In this document: positions 21,801 through 32,916 of the stretch, in pieces
Position numbering within the stretch: position 1 is the stretch's first letter
How the letters are laid out: each line of letters starts with the position of its first letter
NCBI GenBank assembly: GCA_018697195.1
Contig: JAGMWU010000080.1
Coordinates: 62,001 to 126,000 of the forward strand
Length of the DNA: 64,000 bases
Source: Certhia americana
Taxonomy: Eukaryota; Chordata; Aves; Passeriformes; Certhiidae
Direction: 5' to 3'
Program-made: the position numbers and the translations under genes
The notes under the pieces: model-generated
Database searches by the model: none
Told to the model about the DNA's origin: nothing
What the model saw: only the letters and a program-made list of their open reading frames with translations

Positions 21801-22113
21801 CATGCATTGGCCCAAACTTTTCCCATGCAGTGACTTAGATAAATTATACTGTACTGTATGTGTAAGCATTAAAGATTTCTTTCTGGCATACAATTAGGAG
21901 TCTTTTGATGTAAAAATCAATCTACATTACTAAAATCTTCGCTGCAATTCAGTAACTTCTACTTAATTAATTTTTAAAAGATGTTGTTTCAAAAAACTCC
22001 ACGCCACCTTTGCCCGTTATTCAGTGTCCTGTCCAAACAGCCATTTTTAGTTTGCTTTATACCTGATATGCATCCAGTTGCTCTTGAGTGAAAATGGATT
22101 GCTTGTTGCCCAT
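18855..22113 (-). CDS. CIB3: CIB3 calcium and integrin binding family protein, 6 coding exons, 187 aa
   Basis: EF-hand protein of the CIB family. In vertebrates CIB2/CIB3 act with TMC channels in hair-cell mechanotransduction. Exons in transcript order: 22113-22063, 21757-21723, 20906-20795, 20444-20297, 19571-19376, 18876-18855; 564 nt, 187 codons plus stop, the usual CIB3 length. The N-terminus MGNKQ gives a myristoylation-type Gly2. The second EF-hand loop is degenerate ([12 protein letters not shown]). The third is [12 protein letters not shown], with Asp at position 12, which favours Mg2+. The fourth is [12 protein letters not shown]. The tiny last exon encodes the second and third bases of a Ser codon's successor and TFHIRI-stop, and was found by its acceptor and frame. 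Identification over CIB2/CIB4 rests on remembered similarity ([31 protein letters not shown]) and gene order. Confidence 0.94.
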
Positions 22114-22552
22114 TTTGAGCTGGGAATACCGACTCTTGTCAGTTCTTTCCTCAAAGGCACCTTTATAGGTCGTCTGGATATTCAGTTATTAAAAGCTGCA
22201 ACAATGAGGCTCAGGTACAGCAGAGGATCAGGTAACCAACTTCTACAGGCAGCAAAGTATCATAATAGGAGCATTTCATCAAATCTTTAGTCTGGCTGCT
22301 TGAGGCTCTTATCCAGCAGCATTCACCCGTCTCCTGTGTGCACCACGAAGACTCAGGTTACAGGATTTAGCCAAATGAGTAATAGCTGCTCATTAGTGCC
22401 CTTCAGCTACAGGTACACCCAGTGGCTTCTGCTTTTTCATTCCTTCGGATATGGTGAAATAACTGAAAAATGCTTGTAGCGGTTTCCTTCTTTAAAATTT
22501 AACACCAAACGATGGAAATTTGGCAGCCCCTCCTCCTTTCCTTCTCACTTTT

Positions 22553-22740
22553 TTATAGAGTCCGAATTGTAAAGGTTGGAAAAGCCCTTTTAGATCATGG
22601 AGTGCAACCATTAATGGAGCACTGTACCACGTCCCCAAGTGCCACATCCACATGTTTTTTGAACACTTCCAGGGATTGTGACTCTACCACTATCCTGGGC
22701 AGCCTGTGCCAGTATTTTTCCTTAATGCACATTGTTATAA
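22553..22740 (-). mobile_element. CR1 LINE fragment upstream of CIB3
   Basis: The plus strand reads like the complement of CR1: AAAGGTTGGAAAAGCCCTTT, TTGAACACTTCCAGGGATTG, CCTGGGCAGCCTGTGCCAGT. It is degenerate with no coding capacity. Confidence 0.8.
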
Positions 22741-23335
22741 TACACTAATGCTGATGGTAGCTTGTACTGGAGGTAATATCCATAAAGCCCACTCCCTCTC
22801 TTTCTTCTGCATCATCTGCTGATGTATGTTACAATTAATTAATGGTTATTAGCATTACATCCATTTATACTGATACATATATGGCCTTTACACTGAAAAG
22901 ATGTGTCAGTGTTCATACATGTGAACAGAAATGTGATGCTACATGGTGTATGAAAGATGGAAGAGAAGAAAAAAAAGAAGAGGAACTGGATGCACAGCAT
23001 GTGGCAGGCTGCTTTTTCATGGCTCTGTAAAGTCTGTTTTTCTGGGTCACTGGTTCCCTCTGGCTGGTGGAAGATCTGCTCCTGGGGCAGGCTTGCTCCT
23101 CAGAGCATCTTCAAATAGCAAAATCTGGAATGGTTCTGTTCAGGGTGCAACAAGAAGTGTGGGGAGGGATGGGGCTGCTTTCTCCTGGTCTAGCCTGGAT
23201 GTCCCGGTATTCTCCTCAATATGATTCTGTCCTGTTGGCCCCTAAAATCAGATTTATTATGTGGTGTGCAACAAGCTAATGATTACACCCTTGAGAGGGA
23301 CATTATTTGCACAAGCCCGGATGCTTGGTGGGTTT

Positions 23336-23405
23336 CCACTGGACTTTCCACACCATTATTTACAGAAGCACCCCACTGGACTTTCCACACCATTATTTAC
23401 AGAAG
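23336..23405. repeat. Perfect 33-bp tandem duplication
   Basis: The 33 bp beginning CCACTGGACTTTCCACACCA occur at 23336-23368 and again, identical, at 23373-23405, with a 4-bp spacer. Confidence 0.9.
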
Positions 23406-23840
23406 TTCAGAGTTAGTCTTTTTCCAAAGTCAGCCCCTCTGTTAAGATTATTTAGTAATTTCCATACAAGTTAGTGAATCCCCAGCAAACTTCTCCACAT
23501 GCAATGGGGAAGGGTCTGCACATGGACAGGGTCTTTTTGACCCTTAGACATGATCTTAAGTATTATAATGAAGATAGTTCAGCTGTAGGATATATAGACC
23601 TTGAGTACTTTGCCAAATTATTAATGCATACATCAACATTTTGATTTACTACATTCCTAAATCTTGTTAGTTCCCATATGTCTAAGGGGAACTAACAAGC
23701 TAAGGGCTGCTAGCTGCTGTCTTTCCACTCATTAGGTCTCTTTTCTTGCTGATTATGTTTGAAAGTACACAGAGTTTACATCAAAAAATATTCTAATTTA
23801 AAATAATCTTGATACATTCCACATTTTGCAAGTCCCACCT

Positions 23841-24290
23841 CGTTTCCCCTCACGGAGATACCCCGGACTGGGCTCGTTCCCGGTTCCCCTCACGGAGATA
23901 CCCGGGCTGGGTTCGTTCCCGGTTCCCCTCACGGAGATACCCGGGCTGGGCTCGTTCCCGGTTCCCCTCACGGAGATACCCCGGGCTGGATTCGTTCCCG
24001 GTTCCCCTCACGGAGATACCCCGGGCTGGATTCGTTCCCGGTTCTCCTCACGGAGGGGCTGGGCTCGTTCCCGGTTCCCCTCACGGAGATACCCCGGGCT
24101 GGGCTCGTTCCCGGTTCCCCTCACGGAGATACCCGGGCTGGGTTCGTTCCCGGTTCCCCTCACGGAGATACCCGGGCTGGGCTCGTTCCCGGTTCCCCTC
24201 ACGGAGATACCCCGGGCTGGGCTCGTTCCCCGTGCCCCTCACGGAGGGGCTGGGCTCGTTCCCGGTTCCCCTCACGAAGGGGCCGGGCGG
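23841..24290. repeat. 39-40 bp minisatellite in the FAM32A upstream region
   Basis: About twelve units of CGGAGATACCCCGGGCTGGG plus CTCGTTCCCGGTTCCCCTCA. Some have a 39-bp form lacking one C, and two shortened units read CGGAGGGGCTGGGCTCG. The order of unit types in the first half is largely repeated in the second half, so part of the array was duplicated as a block. It ends about 80 bp before the FAM32A ATG. The 200-residue reading frames over it are artefacts. Confidence 0.93.
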
Positions 24291-24368
24291 GGCTCGAGCG
24301 CTGTTCCCGGCCCGGCTCCTCACCGTTGCGGCGGTGCCGGCAGGGGGCGCGGGCTTGGCCGTTCCGCC

Positions 24369-25067
24369 ATGGCGGATTACGAGGCGGTGCAGCGCGGGCC
24401 CCTGCGGCTGAAGGGCAGCGGGGGAGCCCTGGGAGCCGGCAAGCGGTGAGGAGGTCGGGGAGAGCCGGGGGAGAACGGGGGCGGTGAGAAGGGACCGGGA
24501 GAACGATGGGCGAGAAGGGGGGGGACACATCCCGGGGCTGAGCGCTGACCGGGTGCTCCCCGCAGGAAGAAGAAGAAGGCGAAAGACAAGGCCCAGATGC
24601 TGGAGCAGATCGTGAGCAGCAAGAAGCAGGAGGAGGAGAAGAAGCGCGGGCTGGACAAGCGGACCCCGGCGCAGGTGGCCTACGAGAAGATGCAGGAGAA
24701 GAGGGTAAGGCTTTAAAAACCGCCCTCACCCCTCGGGTGCGGCCGCTGAGAGTGCCGGCAGTAACCGGCCCTTCTGCCTCTCCCGCAGCAAATGGAGCGG
24801 ATCCTGAAGAAAGCGTCGAAAACTCACAAGCAGCGAGTGGAGGTGAGCAAAACCATCCCGAGTTCCTCAGGCCAGCGTATCCTTATTGTTGGGCTGAAGG
24901 AACTGTTTCACCTTGTGAAATATAAGCGGGGTGGGGGGTGTCTTGTGGTTCAACTTGGTGATACCATCACCCGTTTTCTTTCTCTTTCCCTCCCTCAGGA
25001 TTTCAACCGGCATTTGGACACTCTGACTGAGCATTACGACATTCCCAAAGTCAGCTGGACTAAATAA
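24369..25067 (+). CDS. FAM32A: FAM32A nuclear RNA-binding-type protein, 4 coding exons, 112 aa
   Basis: Small, lysine-rich nuclear protein. Metazoan FAM32A has been seen in the catalytic spliceosome, where it supports exon ligation. Exons: 24369-24445, 24566-24704, 24789-24842, 24999-25067; 339 nt, 112 codons plus stop, the same length as human. The C-terminal half is nearly invariant (RGLDKRTPAQ, ERILKKASKTHKQRVE, DFNRHLDTLTEHYDIPKVSW). The N-terminus differs (MADYEAVQRGPLRLKGSG) and has a KKKKAKDKA basic tract. Start chosen at GCCATGG, which matches the family N-terminus. It is head-to-head with CIB3, 2.3 kb away. A probable polyadenylation signal is AATAAA at 25673-25678. Confidence 0.96.
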
Positions 25068-25672
25068 CCGGGCTGCTTTTCAGGGCTCTGGAGCTGGAGT
25101 TGTGTTTTGTTTGCATCAAGCAGGGTTGCCATGTAAATCTGTCTTTTCTCCACATTGTCTAATACATCTTCTGAGCTTTTATGACTTTATACTGTCTTAT
25201 TTTATAGCGTTGTTTTCGAAAACCAAACATGCAGCAATATCTCTTCTGGGCTGAGGAGCTCTGGTTTATGTTGATGCAGAGGGCTGGGGTTTTTTTAGTG
25301 TTTATAGTGGGATTAAGGCCAAAACTAATTGCTGCGAGCCAGATGGAAAACATTATTTCTTTGGTTCTAACAATTCTCCCTTTTTGAAATGAAGAGTCTG
25401 CAGTCTCACATTTTTCTTGTAAGTTATGTGAATTGTATAACTTTCTATCAAGTTCTGTCAGAGGCCGCGTTGCAAAATGTGAAAAATGTAAAATTGTCTT
25501 ACGAAAGGATATTCCTTGATCTTTGTATACTTTCAAACCTAATTAGCAAGAAGGGAGGTTTAATCCATGAAACAGAGAGCAGCCAACAAGGTCTAAGTGA
25601 TGTCCAAGTTTTGATAGCTGATGTGCTGGATTTCTGGAATCCCACCGAGCACCCCAGCTTGTGCAACTCTGA

Positions 25673-25678
25673 AATAAA
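25673..25678 (+). terminator. FAM32A: Probable FAM32A polyadenylation signal
   Basis: AATAAA 606 nt after the stop codon. It is the first canonical signal I see there. Other ends are possible. Confidence 0.45.
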
Positions 25679-26039
25679 TAATCAGCGTGTCTCTAGAGTG
25701 TCTAATTACTGGCTTGCTGCACACCGGGTACTGAATCTGCTTTTTGTGAAAAACAGTATCATTTCTATCTTGAGCTCATTCAGACGGACAACTTATAACT
25801 TCGATGTAACTTATTAAAAACGTTGTTTTCATTCCTTTTTTTTTTTTTTTTGGTGCTCATACACGTATAAAACCGGGGCAGTGCGCTTAGCTAAGTTTCT
25901 TTGTGGAGTTTTCCAAGCACCAAAATTCCCACCGCCTCTGAGGGATGACGCGCGTCTTGATGTGTATTGAAACCTAACGCGCCGCTTCAATGGGAATATC
26001 GTTTTTAACGCAGATTAGGTTCCGCTGCTCAGCCTGTGC

Positions 26040-26192
26040 GGGCTGGAGTCTCCGTGCCGGCGCTGCGGGGACTATTTAACGTCAGCCTCAGCTCCCGCTG
26101 TCCTTCCGCCACACCGCCCCTATCCGCTGCCTTGCGTCACTTCCCGCGGAAGCGGGAGCGGGAGGCGGGCGGGACGCGGCCCGGCTGGGGCG
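26040..26192 (+). promoter_or_regulatory. AP1M1: Likely AP1M1 CpG promoter
   Basis: A GC- and CpG-rich block just upstream of the ATG. It contains GCGTCACTTCCCGCGGAAGCG (about 26135-26155), with two ETS-type GGAA cores in opposite orientation. No TATA box is placed convincingly; TATAAAA at about 25866 is over 300 bp upstream. The start site is not determined. Confidence 0.45.
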
Positions 26193-29100
26193 ATGTCGGC
26201 CAGCGCTGTTTATGTGCTGGATCTGAAGGGGAAGGTGAGGCCCGGCCGCGGGGACTCAGCGGCACCGGGGCGCACTGGGCGAGAGGGTTCCGCCGCTTCT
26301 GGGAGAGCTACCGGGCCGCCTTCCCCTTCCCGGCACCGCCTCGCTGCCAGCCCCGCGGCGGCAGGGGAGCTGTGGCCTGGAGCCCCTCAGTGGGGTGGGG
26401 ATGTTGAGTGAGGCGGCATCCCCGGGGGAATTCATCTCTGCCGTTATTGTAGCTGCTTTGCCTCGGTGCGGTTGCGTGTTCTCCTGTCCTGAAATCATTG
26501 TTACAGCGTGAGCGGGGGGAAGGATAGGTCAGGGAAATGGGGGAAGGATAATGGGGGAAGGATAGGTCAGGGAAATACTAATAACATGACTTTGTGTTCT
26601 AATCGACAAAATATTTTGGCATTGTGATTTGCACTTATAAATGCAAAGAGGCTCGAGAGAAACTGGATGACTTTAAAGGGGCCTTTCAAGCATTTGTGTG
26701 TCTGGCACGATAACATCCCTTTGAAAGAGAAAAACCAAGGATTTGGTTGCCTTCTTCATAGGTTCTGATCTGTCGGAATTATCGTGGAGATGTGGACATG
26801 TCAGAGGTGGAACATTTTATGCCAATCCTCATGGAAAAGGAAGAAGAGGGGACGCTTTCTCCTATCCTAGCACACGGAGGAGTTCGTTTCATGTGGATTA
26901 AACATAACAACCTGTATCGTATCCTTTATGCTACACACGTGTTGACATGCCAAGGGTTGCTGGTTTGGGGTTTTTTTTAATGTCAGAATGCAAGTTGGAG
27001 AATGGGTGAAGTGGCATAAAGAGGCTATATTCAGTAAAGCTGGTTATATTAAATAAATTGAGGTTTTATGCTTTACATAGCGTAATATGCACCAGCAGCA
27101 TAGAAGTTTTTTTATTAATTTTAATCTAATTATGACTTCTGGAATGTTTATTTTCATATCTCCTTAGATCATAGGTGCTGTTAAGTTGTTAATACATAAT
27201 TCTTCTAGGCAACTCCAATCACTTAATCTCAGGCATTTTTAAAATGCACATTCCTGAACGTCCTTTATCAGTTGTTGCAACTTCTAAGAAAAATGCTTGT
27301 GTATCACTGGTGTTTTCCTTTTTGTATAAAGTAGTTCAGGTGAGTATATTTCAGAAATAATCTTTGTGTTCTTTTCTGTCTAAACAGAAGCGCGTAGAGC
27401 TTTGAGATTTTAAAAAAACTTCAATAATAACATTTTTACTTTCTGTTTGATTATTTTGTAGAGCTATCTTCTTAACCACTAATAAGGGTGCTGATATTTT
27501 GTAGCTATGTAGGCAGAGGATGGGGCTGTAAGTAGTTACACAAGTCCTGAGCCCCTGGAGAAGATTTTGAATTTGTGCAAACACATAGATCCTGTGTTTG
27601 GTTCTCTTGTACCTGCTGGGAAAAATATTTTCTCCAGAATAAATATTTTTCATAAGTTTCTTCTAGGATTCTCTGTATCTCTTTTCATTGTGGTGGGTTT
27701 CCTGGGGCTGATCTGAGCAGAATGCTGTTTGGGAAATACGGGGTTTGGGTTGGAACTTTAGAAGATTATTTTAGATGCAAGAATACCTTCTGCATGTGCT
27801 GTGCTTCCTCAGTTAATGTCCTTCTTCTCCCTCTCCCTCCTGTTGTTGCATTTCAGGTTTTTTCTGAATATTTCAAGGAGTTGGAAGAAGAGAGCATTAG
27901 GGATAATTTTGTTATTATTTATGAGTTGTTAGATGAGCTTATGGATTTTGGTTATCCACAAACCACTGATAGTAAAATTTTACAAGAGTAAGTATCACTC
28001 TGCATCACTTACAGTGACATGGCCCTTGGAATGTTTTGAGCCTTTTTCCACAGGCAAACAAATGTTTTGGTGTGTTGTAATTATCAAAAATATTTGTTTT
28101 CTTTTTTTTTTATCCCATGCCAATTCTATGATTGTGAAGGTACATCACTCAGGAAGGCCACAAACTTGAAACTGGAGCCCCACGCCCGCCTGCCACTGTT
28201 ACAAATGCTGTTTCATGGAGATCAGAAGGGATAAAATACAGGAAAAACGAGGTGTTCCTGGATGTCATAGAGTCTGTTAACCTTTTGGTGGGTGCCTTGT
28301 ACTTTAATCTTCGCATGAGAATTGTAGTAGGAAGTGTTAAAAAAGGCTTTTTGTACGAAAATATGCAATAAAAAGTCTGACTGTGGGTGGTGTGCTGTGA
28401 CACTCAAAGCAATGTAATCATTATGTTCCCAGGAAACTTAAGGAAATCTTGAGGAAATCCAGAACAAATAATACTTTAATTGTGTGTATTGCTGGGTTTT
28501 GGATATGTCCTTTCCTCCTTTGTCTGTGCTCCTTCACATCCCTGATCTAATTCACTTTACTGTATTAATTCCTCATAAGAAACACATCCAAGAAAACCCA
28601 TGGCATGGGGATAGGGTGGGAATGTTTCTTGATGTCATAACACACCACATCAGAGATGTCTCTTACCTTCTCCTTCATCTTTTTCCAGGTCAGTGCCAAT
28701 GGAAACGTGTTACGGAGTGAGATCGTTGGGTCCATTAAAATGAGAGTTTTCCTCTCAGGAATGCCAGAGCTGCGCCTTGGCTTGAATGACAAAGTTCTCT
28801 TTGATAATACAGGCCGTGAGTGTTGCAGTATCATGATAATCATGACAGATTGCTGTCTGGACTCTGGAGTTTTGGGATGCTTGGGTAGCATTTTAATCAT
28901 AGAATCATGAAGGTTGGAAAAGCCCTCTAAAATCATGAGGTCCAGCTGCTGACCAACACCGCCATTCACCACTACCCGTGTCCCCAGATGTCACATCCAC
29001 AGGCCTTTTGAACTCTTCCAGGGCTGGTAACCCCACCAGTGCCTTGGGCAGCCTGTGCTAGTGCATGACCATCCTTTCAGTGAAGGAATTTTCCCAAAAT

Positions 29101-32100
29101 ATAACCTAGACCTCCACTGGCACAGCTTGAGGTGATTTCCTCTCATCCTGTCCCATGTTACCTGGGAGCACAGCCTGACCCCTGCCTGGCTCCATCCTCC
29201 TGTCAGGGTGTTGTGGAGAGTGGGAATGCTCTCCCTTGAGCTCCTTTTCTCCAGGCTGGGTCCCCTCAGCTGCTCCTGGTTCTCCAGCCCCTTCCCCATC
29301 TCCATTTCCTTTTTTTAAACACACTCCAGCCCCTCATGTTTCCCTTGTTGTGAGGGGCCCAGAACTGATCCCAGGATTCAGCAGTGCCCAGCAGAGAGGG
29401 ACAGTCACTGCCCTGATCCTAGAAAGTTGGCTAAAAGGGAGGAATGTCAGCAGGCAGCAGCTGTTCTGTGGTGAGATTTGAGCCATAGTTTGTGTGACCT
29501 GTGTGTTTTCTGCTAGGTGGGAAAAGTAAATCAGTGGAGCTCGAAGATGTGAAGTTTCACCAGTGTGTTCGTCTCTCTCGCTTTGAAAACGACAGGACAA
29601 TCTCCTTCATTCCACCTGATGGAGAGTTTGAGCTCATGTCCTATCGTCTCAATACCCATGTGAGTCTGGATTTGGCCTTTTAAAATGAGAACAGTTTAGA
29701 TTTTAGCCACAATGCCTTTCCCTTCTGTTTTTTTTTTTTTCCTTAGAACATGGGCAGCACATGAGTTTCCGAGTCAGCTGTTAATAGCAAAACTTGGTGC
29801 TCTTTCCTTCTGGAGGAAGAAGCGAGTTTAGACTTAACTTAGCAATAAATCCCTGTATTTCAACTGCTATTGAGACTGTTTTTGAAATACTATGGCTATG
29901 GACTACATAATGTCAGTGTAACAATTCATTGTACTTGCTAACAACAGCACTTATATCACTTAATTTTATTGGAGCATGCCAGCCGTGGTGATACAGATGG
30001 TCTTTGTTTCAGAAAAGTCAAAAAATTCAATCTAGAGAAGCCCATAGCAAAGAAATAGCTCAGTCCCTAGTATGTTAAACTTCCAAATATTTTCTGATGC
30101 AACTGAGACATAAATTTTTAAGGCTGCAATTCTTGTACGTTTGCTCATTGGTACATCAATGCTTGCTCATTTGTATAATTATTTCTTATTAAAGCCCCAA
30201 TTCTCATTTTGAACACCCCAGGCTGCGTTTGCCATGTGGTTCACATCTTGAGTGTAGTTTTATGGGAAAGCACCATTTTAGTGCCTTTTTCAGAGTAAAA
30301 CTCAGAGCTGTGATGTGTTTTTCTTCCCACCAGGTAAAACCCCTGATCTGGATTGAGTCTGTGATTGAGAAACATTCCCACAGCCGCATCGAGTACATGA
30401 TCAAGGTCAGACATCCTTAAGTAATTATGGCTAATTTTAGTTTCCTTTTGTTTGTTTCCAAAACTTGATGAGCAGTCTATGCATTTCTGTACAAGTATTC
30501 CATATTTCTGCAGGACTTAGATACCTTTGAAGACTTTGTAAGTTAAAATGTCTGATTTTCAGGATACAGGTTGGGGTGGAGGGGAGCTGTGTGTCTCACA
30601 GCTCTCTGAGCTTGCCAGCATCATGGAAATACTTAGACCCTGCTTTTCTGCTTTATTTTTTTTTTTCTTCTTTAGGCAAAGAGTCAGTTTAAGCGTAGAT
30701 CAACTGCCAATAATGTGGAGATTCACATCCCAGTTCCAAACGATGCAGACTCGCCAAAGTTTAAAACCACTGTTGGAAGTGTCAAATGGGTTCCAGAGAA
30801 CAGTGAAATTGTTTGGTCCATTAAATCTTTTCCAGTAAGTGGTTTTTTTTTTACTCTTAACACCCAAGGAGTGTAATAATTACTTAATACTAATATTTCA
30901 TTCGCATTTAGACTCTTCCTAAAGCAAATTCTGTTGGTATCAGACAAGTAGCAGTGCAATCTTCCTCTTTTTCCGTGGATGAAAGAGTGCAACTTGCAGA
31001 TAGATGTTGTTTATATTTGTTTTACTTGAATATTTTTTCAGAACCCGGGTAGAGAGCAGATTTTTGAGTGATGTCTCTGGGTGTTGTAATCCTTGGCCTG
31101 GCTTCAGCAGCAGCTGTTTGAATTTTGTCAGGCTCTGCTTCTTGGGTGGTTCCATGAGCATGAGCTCTGTCCACTGCTAATGGTATGAGAGTGCAGCTGT
31201 GCCACTATTTAATCTGAATTTTTGAGTATGAAACTGGAAGAAAATGCATTATGCCTCTGGCTGGATCTGCATCTTTTTTTTTTTTTTAAAAAAAAAAAAA
31301 AGAAAGGATTTTTAAAATAAAAACACATGTCACTTTGAAACCCTGGAGAAGAGTTGGAATAAATAGTGGAGTTCAGCAGTTTGACATTAAGAAAACTACT
31401 TGTATCATTGCAAGTTTTTTATTATTTTTTTTGTTTCAAGAAAAACAAAATTGTCCCTTTTGGGTAGGGTGGAAAAGAATACCTGATGAGAGCTCACTTT
31501 GGACTTCCAAGTGTTGAAGCTGAAGACAAGGAAGGGAAACCTCCCATTAGTGTGAAGTTTGAGATTCCCTATTTCACCACTTCAGGAATCCAGGTTAGTG
31601 ATTGAAAACAGAAATACTGATAAACTCACTTGCTGGGCTCTAACACATGAGTTTTTCTTCATCTTGATGATTCCTGATCAATTTTATCCATAAACCAGAT
31701 TTTTATCCATAAAAAGGTCAGGTTTTTGTATTTTTCTTTTTTGCTACATGCTGCTTGGCCAACATGGGAGATTTTACATCTTTCTTTACATCTTTTTTAC
31801 TTGATCTTTCTTTCCAGGTTCGTTATTTAAAGATAATTGAGAAGAGTGGCTACCAGGCTTTGCCCTGGGTCCGGTACATCACCCAGAATGGAGGTGAGAG
31901 GAAGGGAATATTTTCTTTCTCCAGAATACCCTTACAAACTTAAGCTCCTATTTTTGGGTGTGGAACCATCTGCTTTAGATACACAACAGATTAAGCTGCA
32001 CTGTTTCTTTTCTAGTCCCCTTTTTGGTGTCTTAATGGAAAACCCAATGGGGTAGAGTGGGTAATGCTGTTCAAGTATTTTCTAGTTGAGCTGGAATTTG

Positions 32101-32916
32101 GTAAATTTAAAAACAAAACATATTAGCAGTATGCTCACACATATTCTGCCAGTTTTAAAATGTATAAGACACTGCCTAGTACAAAATACTAGACTTTTAG
32201 CAGGCAAAAATGCTGGGGTTTGGTTTTGTTGGGGAGTTTTGTTGCTGTGGTGGTATTGTTGTTACCATTTTGATTTTGGGGTTTTTTTTTATTATTATTG
32301 TTTAGTTAGTTTGTTTTTCACTTTTTTTTTGTTTTTCTAATTAATTTTTTTTCTGGCATTTAAGCATGATTGCCCTCAATTGCCTTTATGTCTTTAGAGC
32401 TCATTTTCGTGGCCATTCTAAGCAAAGATTTGAATTTATTTTATAGAATTGTTGAATCCCAGACTGGTATGGGTGGGAAGGGACCTTAATGCTCATCTCC
32501 TTCTACCCCTGCCATGGGCAAAGACCCCTTCCACTATCCCAAAGTTCACCAAGCCCCATCCAACCTGGCCTTGGACACTTCCAGGGATCCAGGGGCAGCC
32601 ACAGCTTCTCTGGGCACCCTGTGCCAGTGCCTCACCCCCTGCACAGGACAGAATTTATTCCTAATATCCCTAATTTATTCCTAATTCCCATTCCTAATAT
32701 CTCATCTAACTCTTCCCTCCTTCAGCTGAAGGCTATTCCCCTTCTCAGTGTTTTATTGATATTTACATATTCTTGTATTAATATGTTAATACAAGAATGC
32801 ATTTTATCACTTTATCCCAACTTGCTGCTCTGCTTTTAATGAGGCAAATTACTAAAATTGGGTTTTTGTTGGGTTTTTTTTTCCCCTTTACAGACTACCA
32901 GCTCCGAACACAGTAA
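26193..32916 (+). CDS. AP1M1: AP-1 adaptor complex mu-1A subunit, 12 coding exons, 423 aa
   Basis: Medium subunit of the AP-1 clathrin adaptor. It recognises YxxPhi sorting signals at the trans-Golgi network and endosomes. Exons: 26193-26234, 26762-26918, 27272-27339, 27857-27987, 28140-28287, 28689-28815, 29517-29659, 30334-30405, 30676-30834, 31468-31593, 31818-31893, 32894-32916. They total 1272 nt, 423 codons plus stop, equal to mammalian mu-1A. All phases join. An N-terminal longin-like domain ([20 protein letters not shown]) is followed by the C-terminal mu-homology domain from about residue 165 to the end ([26 protein letters not shown]). The last exon codes only the final eight residues. 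Gene order favours AP1M1 over AP1M2. CR1 fragments sit in introns 6 and 11. Confidence 0.97.
28897..29422 (-). mobile_element. CR1 LINE fragment in AP1M1 intron 6
   Basis: About 525 bp whose plus strand is the complement of the CR1 3' part: ATCATAGAATCATGAAGGTT, CCTTGGGCAGCCTGTGCTAG, GGCTGGGTCCCCTCAGCTGC. It is inserted opposite to the gene and is non-coding. Confidence 0.88.
32443..32755 (-). mobile_element. CR1 LINE fragment in AP1M1 intron 11
   Basis: GGGTGGGAAGGGACCTTAAT, CCCCATCCAACCTGGCCTTG, GACACTTCCAGGGATCCAGG and GCACCCTGTGCCAGTGCCTC are in the order expected for the complement of CR1. Opposite to the gene. Confidence 0.88.

Noticed and set aside
23809..24530. Frames of 150-207 codons before FAM32A
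   Set aside because: They are translations of the 39-40 bp array (PVPLTEIPG-type repeats), seen in several frames and on both strands.
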